From Chara braunii (Eukaryota > Streptophyta > Charophyceae > Charales > Characeae), in contig BFEA01000741.1 in the NCBI GenBank assembly GCA_003427395.1, forward strand, positions 205,846-252,161: a stretch of DNA of 46,316 nucleotides. The letters are read 5' to 3'. Position 1 is the stretch's first letter. The number at the start of each line of letters is the position of its first letter. Below, in pieces: positions 20,087-29,800 of the stretch. The notes under the pieces were generated by a model. The model searched no databases. It had not been told where the DNA came from and saw only the letters and a list, made by a program, of their open reading frames with translations. The translations under genes and the position numbers were made by a program.

Positions 20087-20455
20087 TAGGTGTAGCTCAG
20101 TTGGTAAGGCATTCAAGCAGCACTCAGGAGGTCGTGGGTTCAACTCCCATTGGCCCCACGATAGTGCCTGTGGCATGCTTGGTGTCTTACCTTCGAGACG
20201 GTCAGTTGGTAAAAAGCAAGTGCGTGGTAGCTCAGTGGACAAAGCTCTAGTGTTGCAACAGGGAGGTTGCGGGTTCGACTCGACTTTGTCAAACCGCAAT
20301 TTTCCCCGAGCACAGTTGGTTGGTGTAGATTGCACCCCACGTACTTGCCCCGAGCCTGACATAGGACCTTTACTGACTAATGACCTCAATAGCTCAGTGG
20401 GTAGAGCTCTAATATTGTAACTTGGAGGTCATGGGTTCAACTCCAATACTCATAA
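20087..20455 (+). repeat. Three tandem tRNA-like units (SINE-head type)
   Basis: Each unit has an A-box-like 'tagctcagt(t/g)g' and a B-box-like 'gggttc(a/g)act': about 20091/20137, 20228/20271 and 20390/20433. The third can form an anticodon arm with loop attgtaa (anticodon TGT), but its 7-bp acceptor stem does not pair. Units one and two also fail in acceptor or anticodon stems. They are therefore tRNA-derived pol III promoter heads and not functional tRNA genes. A SINE-like body follows at 20493. Spacing between heads is about 137 and 162 bp. Confidence 0.65.
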
Positions 20456-20492
20456 CACATAACACATAACTGATAGTTGATAACTGACTGGG

Positions 20493-20590
20493 GGGGGCGC
20501 AGGGGGAGATGGGCTGGAGGTTTTCCTTGGCAGGAATCGGCCCTGTGGCGAACTGGTGCGACGGTTACGGACCGATAACCCTGCCCCCTC
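20493..20590 (+). repeat. SINE-like body, copy 1
   Basis: It shares 'gatgggc(t/c)ggagg', 'ggcaggaat(c/t)ggccct', 'cgaactggtgcg', 'ggttacgga' and 'ccgataacc.tgccccctc' with 21163-21262 at high identity. It follows the third tRNA-like head directly, which suggests one retroposon. Confidence 0.65.
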
Positions 20591-20650
20591 CATACTACGC
20601 TCATTCGTCATGTCAATATCTGATAGGTACACAAGGTAGTTTAGAGTACG

Positions 20651-21150
20651 CTTAGGCAAGACACTACCTGGGGTGGCTCCGAGGAAACATTCGGTTCCGG
20701 ACTAGTTTGGAGTGGCACACAAGCTAGACTAAGTCTAGAGTTGGCTTAGGTACTGACACTGCCTACGGTCGCTCCGTGGAAACATTCGGTTCCGGACTAG
20801 CCTGGACCATATAATCCAACCATGAAATAATCCCGATAGGTACTCTGACTGGTCTAAAGTTGGCATAGGTAAAACAGTGCCTAGGGTGGCTCCAAGGAAA
20901 CATTCAGTTCCGGGCTAGCCTGGAGTGGCACACAGGCTGGTCTAGAGCTGGCTTAGGTAAGACACTGCCTATGGTGGCTCCGTGGAAACATTCGGTTCCG
21001 GACTGGCCCAGAGTGGCACTCATACCAACTGTAACATCATCCTAATAGGCGCCCAGACTGGTCTAGAGTTGGCTTAGGTAAGACATTGCCTAGGGTGGCT
21101 CCGTGGAAACATTCGGTTCCGAACTAGCCGGGGATCATAACTCATGACTA
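20651..21150. repeat. Minisatellite of alternating unit length (5 copies plus a remnant)
   Basis: Units start with '(c/t)ttaggta' and contain 'ggtggctccgtggaaacatt' then 'cggttccggactagcc'. Starts are at 20651, 20745, 20874, 20952 and 21073, giving spacings of 94, 129, 78 and 121 bp. The array therefore alternates short and long units, a higher-order period of about 200-223 bp. The long units carry extra sequence including 'ataatcc' and 'ataggtactc'-type phrases. A degraded sixth unit lies at about 21335-21435. Confidence 0.8.
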
Positions 21151-21162
21151 ATAATAACCAAC

Positions 21163-21262
21163 TGAGGGTGCAAGGGGGGATGGGCCGGAGGTCTTCCCTG
21201 GCAGGAATTGGCCCTACAACGAACTGGTGCGGGTTACGGAACCGATAACCTTGCCCCCTCAG
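21163..21262 (+). repeat. SINE-like body, copy 2
   Basis: Second copy of the 20493-20590 sequence, here at the other end of the minisatellite. The two copies flank the array in direct orientation. Confidence 0.65.
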
Positions 21263-21684
21263 CATGAACAATAACACAACCCCTACGGCAATAATAGTAG
21301 GCTATGCTAGGAAACATGGCGCCCGGGTTGGGTCAGAAGGGCTGTCTCAGGTAAGATCTTGGTCAGGGTAGAACCACTAGACACTGCCTAGGGAAGGCTC
21401 TAAGGAATATTCGCTGTCCGACCAACCTGGTCTGGTGCTCACAAGAAAAAAAAAAAACGAAGAACGAACATGCTTGGCGACCTAAGTGCCCGTGCGACAA
21501 GGCTCGCTCGATAGTGCTTCAACTAGGGCTGGGAGAGGTTTGTCATGGCCTAGGGCTGGTGTGTGCAACTGCAGTCTGGTATACCCGAGAGGGCCAAACA
21601 AGTGCCCCCCTAGATGAGGAAGCAGAGGTTACGCTGAGGAAGCAGAAAGATGAGGTAGGTAGGCGAGGGTCCTGTGAGCACCCA

Positions 21685-21729
21685 CAAAAAAAAAAAAAAA
21701 AAAAAAAAAAGATACACCCTGGGGGACCC

Positions 21730-21775
<46 letters not shown>

Positions 21776-22135
21776 ACCTTGGATGCTCCCCAGATCTGAG
21801 TGGGAGATACAATAGCCATAGTTCTCTCAGGGATTATCCCAAGGATGGGATCAGGTTCCATAGAAAGCTAGAACTGAAAAATCACATCTGGCACCCTGTT
21901 TGGGGTGAATAGGCTCAAACCTGGTATCTCTCATCATTTCTGCATTTTATTTATTTATTTTTGTCACAAGCCAAAGTTGTTGTAGAAGACACTGGACCCC
22001 TTTTCCAGCAGGTGCAGCTCCCCACCAATAGATGGAGTGACACACATAGATCATGATAGGGAGGGATGCTCTCATATCACCCTACCTACCATGGTCTATT
22101 GAGTCTTTAAAAAAATAAAATAAAATAAAATAAAA
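21685..22135 (+). mobile_element. Poly(A) tracts and a retroposon tail with (TAAAA)n end
   Basis: Long A-runs lie at 21685-21710 and 21731-21770. At 21988-22037 is the shared 3' tail (actgga/tccag hairpin, 'gctccccaccaatagatgga'), followed by about 60 bp and an A-rich end 'aaaataaaataaaat' (22108-22135). The body upstream (21780-21985) is unassigned. The ORFs through the A-runs (poly Lys / poly Phe) are artefacts. Confidence 0.6.
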
Positions 22136-22428
22136 ATGATGTAGATAGGCAGGGGACAGCTGGTGTTAGATTCCTGCTAGCAAAGGCACGAACCTGGTCC
22201 TAAAGGCGGCCTCATTTATGCTTTCTTAGCATATGAGGCTGTTATGAGCATAACACCGCTACCGTCCTCCCCCCCAACGTAACGCATGTGCATTGTAAAC
22301 GAATATAGTATATAACGCATAGGTTGCTTTCTTTTCGAATACAACGAATGTGCGTTCTATTCGAACAACCCTGATATTGAAAGACAATGCATCTGCATTC
22401 TATTGGAGTCATCATTTTTTTTTTTTTA

Positions 22429-22720
22429 CTTGGCCAGCCCGTGCAAGGACCAGGGAAGGTCCCAGCCAAAAAAAAAAAAAAAAAAAGACCCGGAAAAAAA
22501 CTATGTTATGCAGAAAACTGAACTGAACAACTTTTGCCTCAGGGTCACATTGTGGAGTTGGTTGTGGAGTTGGGTGTGGGGTGGTGTCCTCTTGTGTGTT
22601 TGGCCGATGATGCCTTGCCCACTGAGGGCCCCACCTAATTTTGTAAGGGACACCGGGCCCGGTTCCCGGCTTTTAAAAAGTCATTGTTCCTTTAGAATAG
22701 AAATTAAAATTTAAAACCTT
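22429..22720. repeat. Second, rearranged copy of the 66-414 A-rich element
   Basis: 'ggaccagggaaggtcccagcc' followed by A-runs, 'ctatgttatgcag' and 'acaacttttgcctcagggtc' match 121-290. It then diverges into a G/T-rich stretch and another hairpin, ccggg-cccggtt-cccgg (22653-22669). The matching right end (cccggccaggcaagtg ... ctggtagccta) is found only at 23250-23290, beyond the 22740-23153 element. One element may therefore have been split by the other. Confidence 0.5.
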
Positions 22721-22739
22721 TTTTTTTTTTTTTTTTTTT

Positions 22740-23153
22740 TTTTTTGCATCTCAATTTTTTCAAAACACCTAGTACTTCTGCAAAAAACATAAATTTATTT
22801 CTAAAAAATTACAGGTAAACTCACGGACCATATATCTCATGATTAAAAATGACAAAAAAAAATTCTGTTTTTTTTTATATTTATTTTTTTAATTTTCTTT
22901 TAATACAATTTCGTTTTTGATTTTTTTTAAATCCTAAACAAAGCCGGATTCAAAAATGAAAAATATGGGGTTGTAGGGATTAAAATTCCCTACAACCCTA
23001 TATGTTTTGTTGTGTTTTGTACCAATTATTTAGTTCAGGAAAATTCGTGTAAAATCCGGTTCGCGGTGCGGACGAGGTAGGCCGCGGATGCGGACCCATT
23101 TGGGTCCGCGATCCGAGCTCGACCCCGCGGACGAGTCCGCGGGTGTTTCATAG
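22740..23153. mobile_element. Right half of a second inverted-repeat element related to 15046-16749
   Basis: It aligns with about 16345-16740: 'aaacacct..tac..ctgcaaaaaa', 'acaggt.aactca.ggaccata', 'atcctaaacaaag.cggatt', 'ggttgtagggattaaaattccct', 'ttcaggaaaatt', then the CpG-rich end 'gtccgcgggtgtttcatagg'. Its terminal ctatgaaacacccgcgg (reverse complement) matches the left terminus at 15055 better than that element's own right end. It has no satellite. The left end is not identifiable. Confidence 0.65.
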
Positions 23154-23294
23154 GAAGGGTGGGGAGGGTGGGGAGCGGGACGAGATGAGGAGGCAAGATA
23201 CATATGAACAGGGCTAGAGGTNTTTTTTTTTTTTTTTTTTTTTTTTTTGGCCCGGCCAGGCAAGTGACCCCAGGCCACTCTGGTAGCCTAATAA

Positions 23295-23800
23295 AAAACC
23301 TATCGCCGCTGCCATTGTCTATACCACAGGGTTCCTTGTCACTCTATATTCGAAGAACTGGCATATCCTTACACAGATACACTACCATCTTCACAAGCTC
23401 TGCTATGGTGAGCTGACTGCGGATGAATCTAACCAGGAAACTGGTAACATGCAGAGGAGGGCTGTCCTTACGCCTTGCACCAACGGTGTGTAAGCCCGGT
23501 AGCGTGAACGTAAAATCGTTAGTACACAGACTTTTTGTCATTAGAAAACTGGATGACATACAGAAACTGAATGGTGTCAGGTCAACACGCAGACCAAGTC
23601 TTTTTTTCGGTGGTTTGAAAACATAAATGGTATTCCCTCCACTATATGTACAACAGTGTAACTCCCAAAAGGCAGAGGCTTAGAACTACTCAAATGTATA
23701 TAGGGCTTGGACAGAGAGGAGCAAAAGAAAACAGTGCCACTCACACAAGTTCCAGCACCCAGGCGCGCACACTAATTAACAGAAGTAGGGTTTTTGTCTC
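23295..23800. other. No gene seen
   Basis: Mixed-composition sequence with short unsupported ORFs on both strands. A single N at 23222 just before a T-run marks a possible assembly join. Confidence 0.4.
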
Positions 23801-23814
23801 TCCACTCCCACTCA

Positions 23815-24520
23815 AGCTACCATGGCTAAGTCAAACTTTGAGCCACTTCTGAGAAAAAAGTCACAACTATGGCCAAAACTCAAAACTCTGGCCAAAAGTC
23901 AAAACTTTGCCCATTTCCATTCGCTAAGTCGAACATTCGCCATTACCAAAGGCTAGCCATGGTTGAGTCAGACTTGGGACACTTACAATGGCTAAGTGAA
24001 ACTTCGGAGGCTTTTCGTCACAACCTTCTCCGAAGGATCACGTCCACCCGGCCGTCCATAATGACAACGCACAACACCATTTTTTCTTAGCGCTTTTTCT
24101 AATTATAACATGCGTTGCAGGAAAAACCGCAGCGCCATCTTGGGCCAGTTCCCGTGACTGGTCCTAGTCAGACTGGCTTTGACCGCCTACAATCGCTAAA
24201 ACATCAACTTTGGCATTTTGCAGTGGCTAAGTCAAAATTTTGACAGTTCCAGGACTAAGCTAGACTATTGGTCTTATTATTAAAAAAAAAAAAAAAAAAA
24301 AAAAAAATAGACTATCAGCCCATGTTCAGTGGCTAAGTCAACCTTGTCCACTGCAGCCAATACCAGTGGCCAAGTCAGACTTTGACTATTTACACTGGCT
24401 TAGTCAAACTTCGGCTACTTCCAAAAGCCAACTTTGACCTTTCTCATCATTCAGAGACTAGACGCTTTTGTGACTTTTCAGCTGCAGCAGCAAAAGCCAC
24501 CGCTAACGGCAGGATCTGCA
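23815..24520. repeat. Diverged dispersed array of a 'ggctaagtcaaactttg' motif
   Basis: The motif recurs irregularly ('atggctaagtcaaactttga', 'gccaaaagtcaaaactttg', 'gctaagtcgaacattcg', 'atggctaagtgaaacttcgg', 'gtggctaagtcaaaattttg', 'ggccaagtcagactttgac'), about 20-60 bp apart. It leads into the exact 36-bp array at 24537. I read this as an old tandem repeat that has decayed. Confidence 0.6.
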
Positions 24521-24536
24521 TTCCTCCTCCAAGGGC

Positions 24537-24680
24537 TAAGTCAAACTTTGACCTTGCCACAGATGAGAGAGCGAAGTCAAACTTTGACCTTGCCACAGAT
24601 GAGAGAGCGAAGTCAAACTTTGACCTTGCCACAGATGACAGAGCGAAGTCAAACTTTGACCTTGCCACAGATCAGAGATT
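24537..24680. repeat. Minisatellite, exact 36-bp period, 4 copies
   Basis: 'tcaaactttgacc' begins at 24541, 24577, 24613 and 24649. Units are nearly identical, which is why frames on both strands show 12-residue protein repeats. Each unit carries the palindromic pair gtcaaa...tttgac. Confidence 0.95.
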
Positions 24681-24782
24681 TCTGCAGTAGTGCGGAAGGG
24701 AAGGCCAGTTACAAGTGAAGGCTCCTGATTCCACACTCCAATGTTGAGACGGAGAAGCAACAAGAGGGAGAAGCAACAACCA

Positions 24783-24892
24783 TCGTCCCCCGAAAAGCGC
24801 GTAGGGTCATTATCGCTGCAACTAGACTTGAAAGTTGTCCCAAATTCAGCTATAATGACTGTACGTTGTAATCGGCTGAAGGCGGTAGAGGG
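24783..24892. mobile_element. Small foldback (MITE-like) element, copy 1
   Basis: About 100-110 bp with inverted ends: 'ccgaaaagcgcgtagggtca' then 'ttat' at the left, and the reverse complement of 'aatgactgtacgttgtaatc' 'gg' at the right. It shares centre and ends with 25036-25138 and, in inverted comparison, with 31501-31590. Confidence 0.6.
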
Positions 24893-25035
24893 TCCAACCT
24901 CCACTCCCAAAGACGGTCAAACTTTCACCTCCCAATGAGAGGGGTCCAATTCCACTCCCGAATGTCAGGAGGGACCCAGCTTCCCCTTCCATCGTGGGGT
25001 ATCCAATCCCAATGATTCATTGCCAATCTACCTTC

Positions 25036-25138
25036 TCCACCCAAATACGACGTATGGTCATTACTGCTGCGCATTTAGACTGAAAGATACCCCAAATACA
25101 GCCGTTGTGACCGTACGTTGTATTCGGGCGAAGAAGGT
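25036..25138. mobile_element. Small foldback (MITE-like) element, copy 2
   Basis: The left arm 'ccaaatacgacgtatggtca' pairs with the right arm 'tgaccgtacgttgtattcgg' as an inverted repeat over about 28 bp. It is the clearest copy of the family. Centre: 'tagactgaaagat'. Confidence 0.65.
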
Positions 25139-25149
25139 AGGGTTGTTGC

Positions 25150-25504
25150 CTTTGACTTCCTAAATAGCAATCACCAGTCCACATCCCTCAACTACGGCTA
25201 CCCCGAGCAAATTAAGACAACCTTTAATTGGAAAAGACCGCAAAAGCACCAAAACACCCGTCCCCCGGAACGGGCCCCAAGTACAGCCAGCAGCGAGAAC
25301 CCCACCGCACATTCCCTGTGTCATCATCTGAGACCACAGCAAGGTTCTGCCTGAAAACGATTACTTATCCCTCCTCCTCGTCATTCCTCAGGCCCTCGCT
25401 TCCTTCACTCAGGACTCGTACCAAATCTCCATTCCTCAATACCACCATGATGGATCCGACCGGAACTACATCCCCTTCACCTCACCCAATACGATCAGCA
25501 TTGC

Positions 25505-25506
<2 letters not shown>
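25150..25506. other. No gene seen
   Basis: C/A-rich sequence preceding a CT microsatellite. The ORFs through it run into the CT repeat and resemble nothing I know. Confidence 0.4.

Positions 25507-25583
<77 letters not shown>
25507..25583. repeat. (CT)n microsatellite
   Basis: Pure CT tract of about 77 bp. Confidence 0.97.
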
Positions 25584-25586
<3 letters not shown>

Positions 25587-25894
25587 TGTCCAGGACCATG
25601 AAGGGCAGCTCTCAACCCTCAAGCATGTCTCTTTCCATAACCTATCCCACCACCTTGCCTTCCCGCCCGCTAAGAACCCCCACCCTCCCCAACTGGAATC
25701 ACCGACACCCTTAATATATATCACCATCTCTCTCCACGTTTCACATTTCACAGCAGAGAGAAGCTGACTGCTACGTGAACTAACCCACAACATGTGGTTA
25801 TCGTAAACATCCCAGTCGCGAGAACCATGAGTGAAAATTTTGCAATAGACGGGCTATATTATTGAAATTATGTCTAGTCAACGGCTATAAGACA

Positions 25895-25983
<89 letters not shown>

Positions 25984-26334
25984 ACTGTGCCAGACTGTTC
26001 CGTCGGACTCTGTGTGTAGCTGGCTGGCTAGCCCGCGCTACTGCTCTCATTCCAACTCAAAGCCTGCAGAACAAGCAAAACACGTTTTCCTACATACAAA
26101 CCCAAAACCCTTCCTAAGCAAGAAAGGAAAAATGTGGCACAACATCGCTCTCCCCCCTCTTTTCGTCTGGTCGTTTCCCGCCCACCTGTGCAGCAATACA
26201 CTACATCCCTGTACTGTTTGCGTCTCTCCATCTCTCTAAAATCCAAACCGTGACAGAACATGCAAAACGACCTCTCTGAGGTGCCTCAACGCTTCTTTAG
26301 CTCGCTTCGCCCTATTCCCACCCCGCCTGTATAA

Positions 26335-26336
<2 letters not shown>
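25584..26336. other. No gene seen; a second CT tract inside
   Basis: Contains a pure (CT)n tract at 25898-25976 that turns into GT (25976-25984). The rest is unique-looking, with short unsupported ORFs. It could include 3' sequence of the capping-enzyme gene, but the 26386-26805 gap prevents a link. Confidence 0.5.

Positions 26337-26385
<49 letters not shown>
26337..26385. repeat. (CT)n microsatellite running into a gap
   Basis: At least 49 bp of CT truncated by N at 26386. Confidence 0.95.
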
Positions 26386-26805
26386 NNNNNNNNNNNNNNN
26401 NNNNNNNNNNNNNNNNNNNNNNNNNNNNNNNNNNNNNNNNNNNNNNNNNNNNNNNNNNNNNNNNNNNNNNNNNNNNNNNNNNNNNNNNNNNNNNNNNNNN
26501 NNNNNNNNNNNNNNNNNNNNNNNNNNNNNNNNNNNNNNNNNNNNNNNNNNNNNNNNNNNNNNNNNNNNNNNNNNNNNNNNNNNNNNNNNNNNNNNNNNNN
26601 NNNNNNNNNNNNNNNNNNNNNNNNNNNNNNNNNNNNNNNNNNNNNNNNNNNNNNNNNNNNNNNNNNNNNNNNNNNNNNNNNNNNNNNNNNNNNNNNNNNN
26701 NNNNNNNNNNNNNNNNNNNNNNNNNNNNNNNNNNNNNNNNNNNNNNNNNNNNNNNNNNNNNNNNNNNNNNNNNNNNNNNNNNNNNNNNNNNNNNNNNNNN
26801 NNNNN
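26386..26805. other. Assembly gap (420 N)
   Basis: N run beginning inside a CT repeat, downstream (minus sense) of the capping-enzyme stop codon, so it hides part of that gene's 3' region. Confidence 1.
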
Positions 26806-26831
26806 CCCCCCTCTACTTCTGTTAACCTCGA

Positions 26832-26871
26832 CTCTTCCCCACGCAGGGGTAGCTAGCCTAGTGGGGAAGAG
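26832..26871 (-). promoter_or_regulatory. Perfect 11-bp stem-loop just after the capping-enzyme stop codon
   Basis: ctcttccccac (26832-26842) and gtggggaagag (26861-26871) are perfect inverted repeats with an 18-nt loop. The stem starts 3 nt after the TAA (26875-26877 in plus coordinates). It lies in the transcribed 3' region of the gene. Its function (3' processing, RNA stability, or none) is not known. Confidence 0.5.
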
Positions 26872-26874
26872 GGG

Positions 26875-29800
26875 TTACTGATTGGACGTCTGGGCGACCT
26901 GCACATGTTGCGGATGATGTGCCGTGCCGCTCTGTTGTCCAAGCAGCTGCTGCTGCGGCGGCGGCCCATGCTGCTGCTGCTGCTGCGGCGGCTGCCCATG
27001 CTGCTGCTGCTGCTGCGGCGGCGGCCCATGCTGCTGCTGCTGAGGACGATGGGAAGATCGCGGCGTCATCTGTTGAACGCGATGATGAGGAGGAGGTTGT
27101 GGACGGTGCTGCTGTTGCTGCTGAGCCCCCGGGCCGAGCTTCTTGGTGATTCTCGCGTCATACATTGGCAATCCCACGACCTGGTAGATGTATTTCAACA
27201 AGTCCTCCTCCGTGATATTGTCCTCTATGCTGGCCCTCACCTTCTCGTACACATGGTACGCATTTGGCGTGGTTTTGTCCGGTCTTATTCTCATAAACTC
27301 CCAGGCCTCCTCCTGTTTGTTCCACGAACATTCGATGATGTTTCCCGCCAACTTCTCCGGATCTTCGTCTTTCAACGACACCTTGGCATACTCCAGCACC
27401 CGCAATCTCCCGCCTTTTTCCATCAGATACAACGCGGGCACGTCCTTTTCGATCTTCAAGAGAAAATCGACAGAGTTCATGTGCGCATACTTCCACTTCA
27501 GCAGCCCTTCGTGTGTCCGCGGCACGTAGATCTCGTCCCAGCACTGAAAGATCAGCCCGTCCGCCTCATGGCTCAAGGCTTTCATAAACTTCCCCAGAAG
27601 GTCCTTCGTCGCCGTAAGCTGGTAGAAGTCCTTCCTGCGGACGCGAAAGGGTTCCGCCTTGTATTCATACTTAGGGTTTAGGAACTCCTCCTCCCGTCGG
27701 GGCAAAATGATCTCCTCCTCAATCAATCTCCACCGTTCGCTGAAGGGAAGATTCACGATCGGAGCGTTCCCAAGCATCATGAGATCGTAGACCAAGTACC
27801 TTCTTGTCTTGACACCTGTCGGCTCCGTGTCGATGACCATCTCCCCATCAAGCAGAGTGAACGCGTGAGTCTCCCCTAGCCGGTCTTTCATAACCTTGCC
27901 CCTTAGCGGGAAACGCATCTGCACCCGCCGACACCGAAAGGCCCGATCAATCAGATACACCCCATCTCTAGTGATCAGAAGCATGTACCGAGTGCCATCA
28001 GCCTTCCACGTCACATAATAATACTTCCGCCTTAAGAGTTCCAGGTTCTTTCGGTCCAAGGAAACGGGTTGGGAACCGGGAAATCGAAGATCACGATGAC
28101 GATGATGATGATGATGATGATGATTATGATTATATCCTCCGCCTCCTCCTGCCTGAGGCAACATGTTAAACGCCCAACAGCAGATTTTCTGAAGCTCAAA
28201 CTGCTGCTCATCTGGAATAGCCACTCCTAAGATGTCATCGTTGGTCATCTTGGAATCCTCCGCCTCCTTACCTCCTCCTCCTCCTCCTGACGGGTCTGTT
28301 TTCGCAGACGCGGCTTCCCCGGCGGGTTTCCCGCCACCGCCGGTCTCCTCCTCTTCTCCATCATCGTCGTCGTCGCTCTTCTTCCACTCCGGTTTTGGCG
28401 GGAACTCGATCGATTCCACCCCTCTTTGATGATAGTTGCAGAACAGCTCCCTGATGTAATCAGCCTTGTAAATTCCAGGAGGCCTCACCCTAGCAAACGC
28501 CTTCAGGTGCTCCTCCACACTCCCTCCCACTGTCCTTAGCAAGTAATTGATTATCATATACCCCGTCCGATTAAACCCATGAGTGCAATGAACGACGACG
28601 TACTTGTGTTGCTGCTGTCCTACTCCCCCTCCCCCTCTTCCCACTGGCGCCGCGAAATACCGTAGCAGCTCAAATACAAACCGATTGACGGACTCTGCAT
28701 CTGGCGCCTCTCCCTTCCCTCTGCACGGGATCTTCAAATGCTTAACATTGTGAGCCGTCCACTCCTTTTCCATGTAGTATCTCCGAGTATTCGTCAGATC
28801 TATCACCAGTCCAATCTGCCGCGACAGCGCCTTTTGCTTCTGAATCATGAGAGCCGGAGTGAATCGCCCGCCGGGCTTTATCAGATCCTTGAACGCCTCC
28901 CCTAATGGCACCTTGCACGGTACCAATTTGCCCAACGACTCTCCAAAGCAAGGGCACTCTACCCATCCCTCAGGCATATGACCTATGCGTTTTGCCCCCG
29001 TCGTCGTCGAGGGTTTAGCACAACTCTGAGCCGAAGGCGGCGGGAGAGAGGAAGGAGCAGTAGCACACCCCCCCCCCCCAGCAGCAGCAGAAGTCACCAC
29101 TGACCTACCCCCTCCACCGCCTCCCTTCTTTCCCTCTGCTGTGGCTTGACGCTTTCCCGCTGCTCCTTCCCCCTTTGCCATCTCCTCCTCCCTCCTCCTC
29201 TTCATCGCTTCCCTCCTCTTCTGTCTCTCTGATTCCAGGAGTCCCCTCCCACCTCGGGAATCCTGCTCATCCCCCGATCGCGATAGGTCAACGATCCGAC
29301 TTTCCCTCTGGGTACTACAACTGCCACCACTGATCCCGCCGCCGCCATAGCTTGCTTGACCCCCCCCCCCGTTTCTATGGCTGGGGAACTCCGTGCGCTC
29401 GTACTCCATTCCCGCAAACAACCCCTCCATACCTTCTTCCTTCTTCCCCAACCCATCCTCGTCGTCGTCGTCGTCGTCGTCCTCGTAATCATCGCCGTTC
29501 TGATGATTAGTCACGGCCGCCTCCAATTCCAATCTCAGCAGCTCGTCTTCGTCATCATCTTCTACTTTCTCACTTGCACCACCCCCCTCCTCTTCCCCGC
29601 CGCCGATTGCCCCACTAGTACCGCGGCCATCGCCGCCACCATAGCCACCATAAGCGGCGCCGTCGTCAATACCCCCTGGTGATTGGTGCTGGTTTCCTCC
29701 TGCTAATAGATCTACACTTCCAGGCATTGCCTGTCCATGGGGGATATGGCTGCCGTCGTCGTCCTCGTCATCATCATCATCGCCATCGCCGTTTCCATAA

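Noticed and set aside
20087-20455. Three functional tRNA genes
   Set aside because: A- and B-box motifs are good, but none of the three forms a paired 7-bp acceptor stem, and two fail in the anticodon stem, so I treat them as tRNA-derived SINE heads.
21514-21912. 132-aa Lys-rich protein
   Set aside because: It depends on two long A-runs translated as poly-Lys between repeat fragments.
24382-24910. Proteins with 12-residue repeats on both strands
   Set aside because: All frames are open only because the 36-bp minisatellite has a period divisible by three.
26905-27681. 258-aa plus-strand ORF opposite the capping enzyme
   Set aside because: It lies wholly antisense to the catalytic and Gln-rich coding region, and its Leu/Arg runs are the complement of the CAG repeats.
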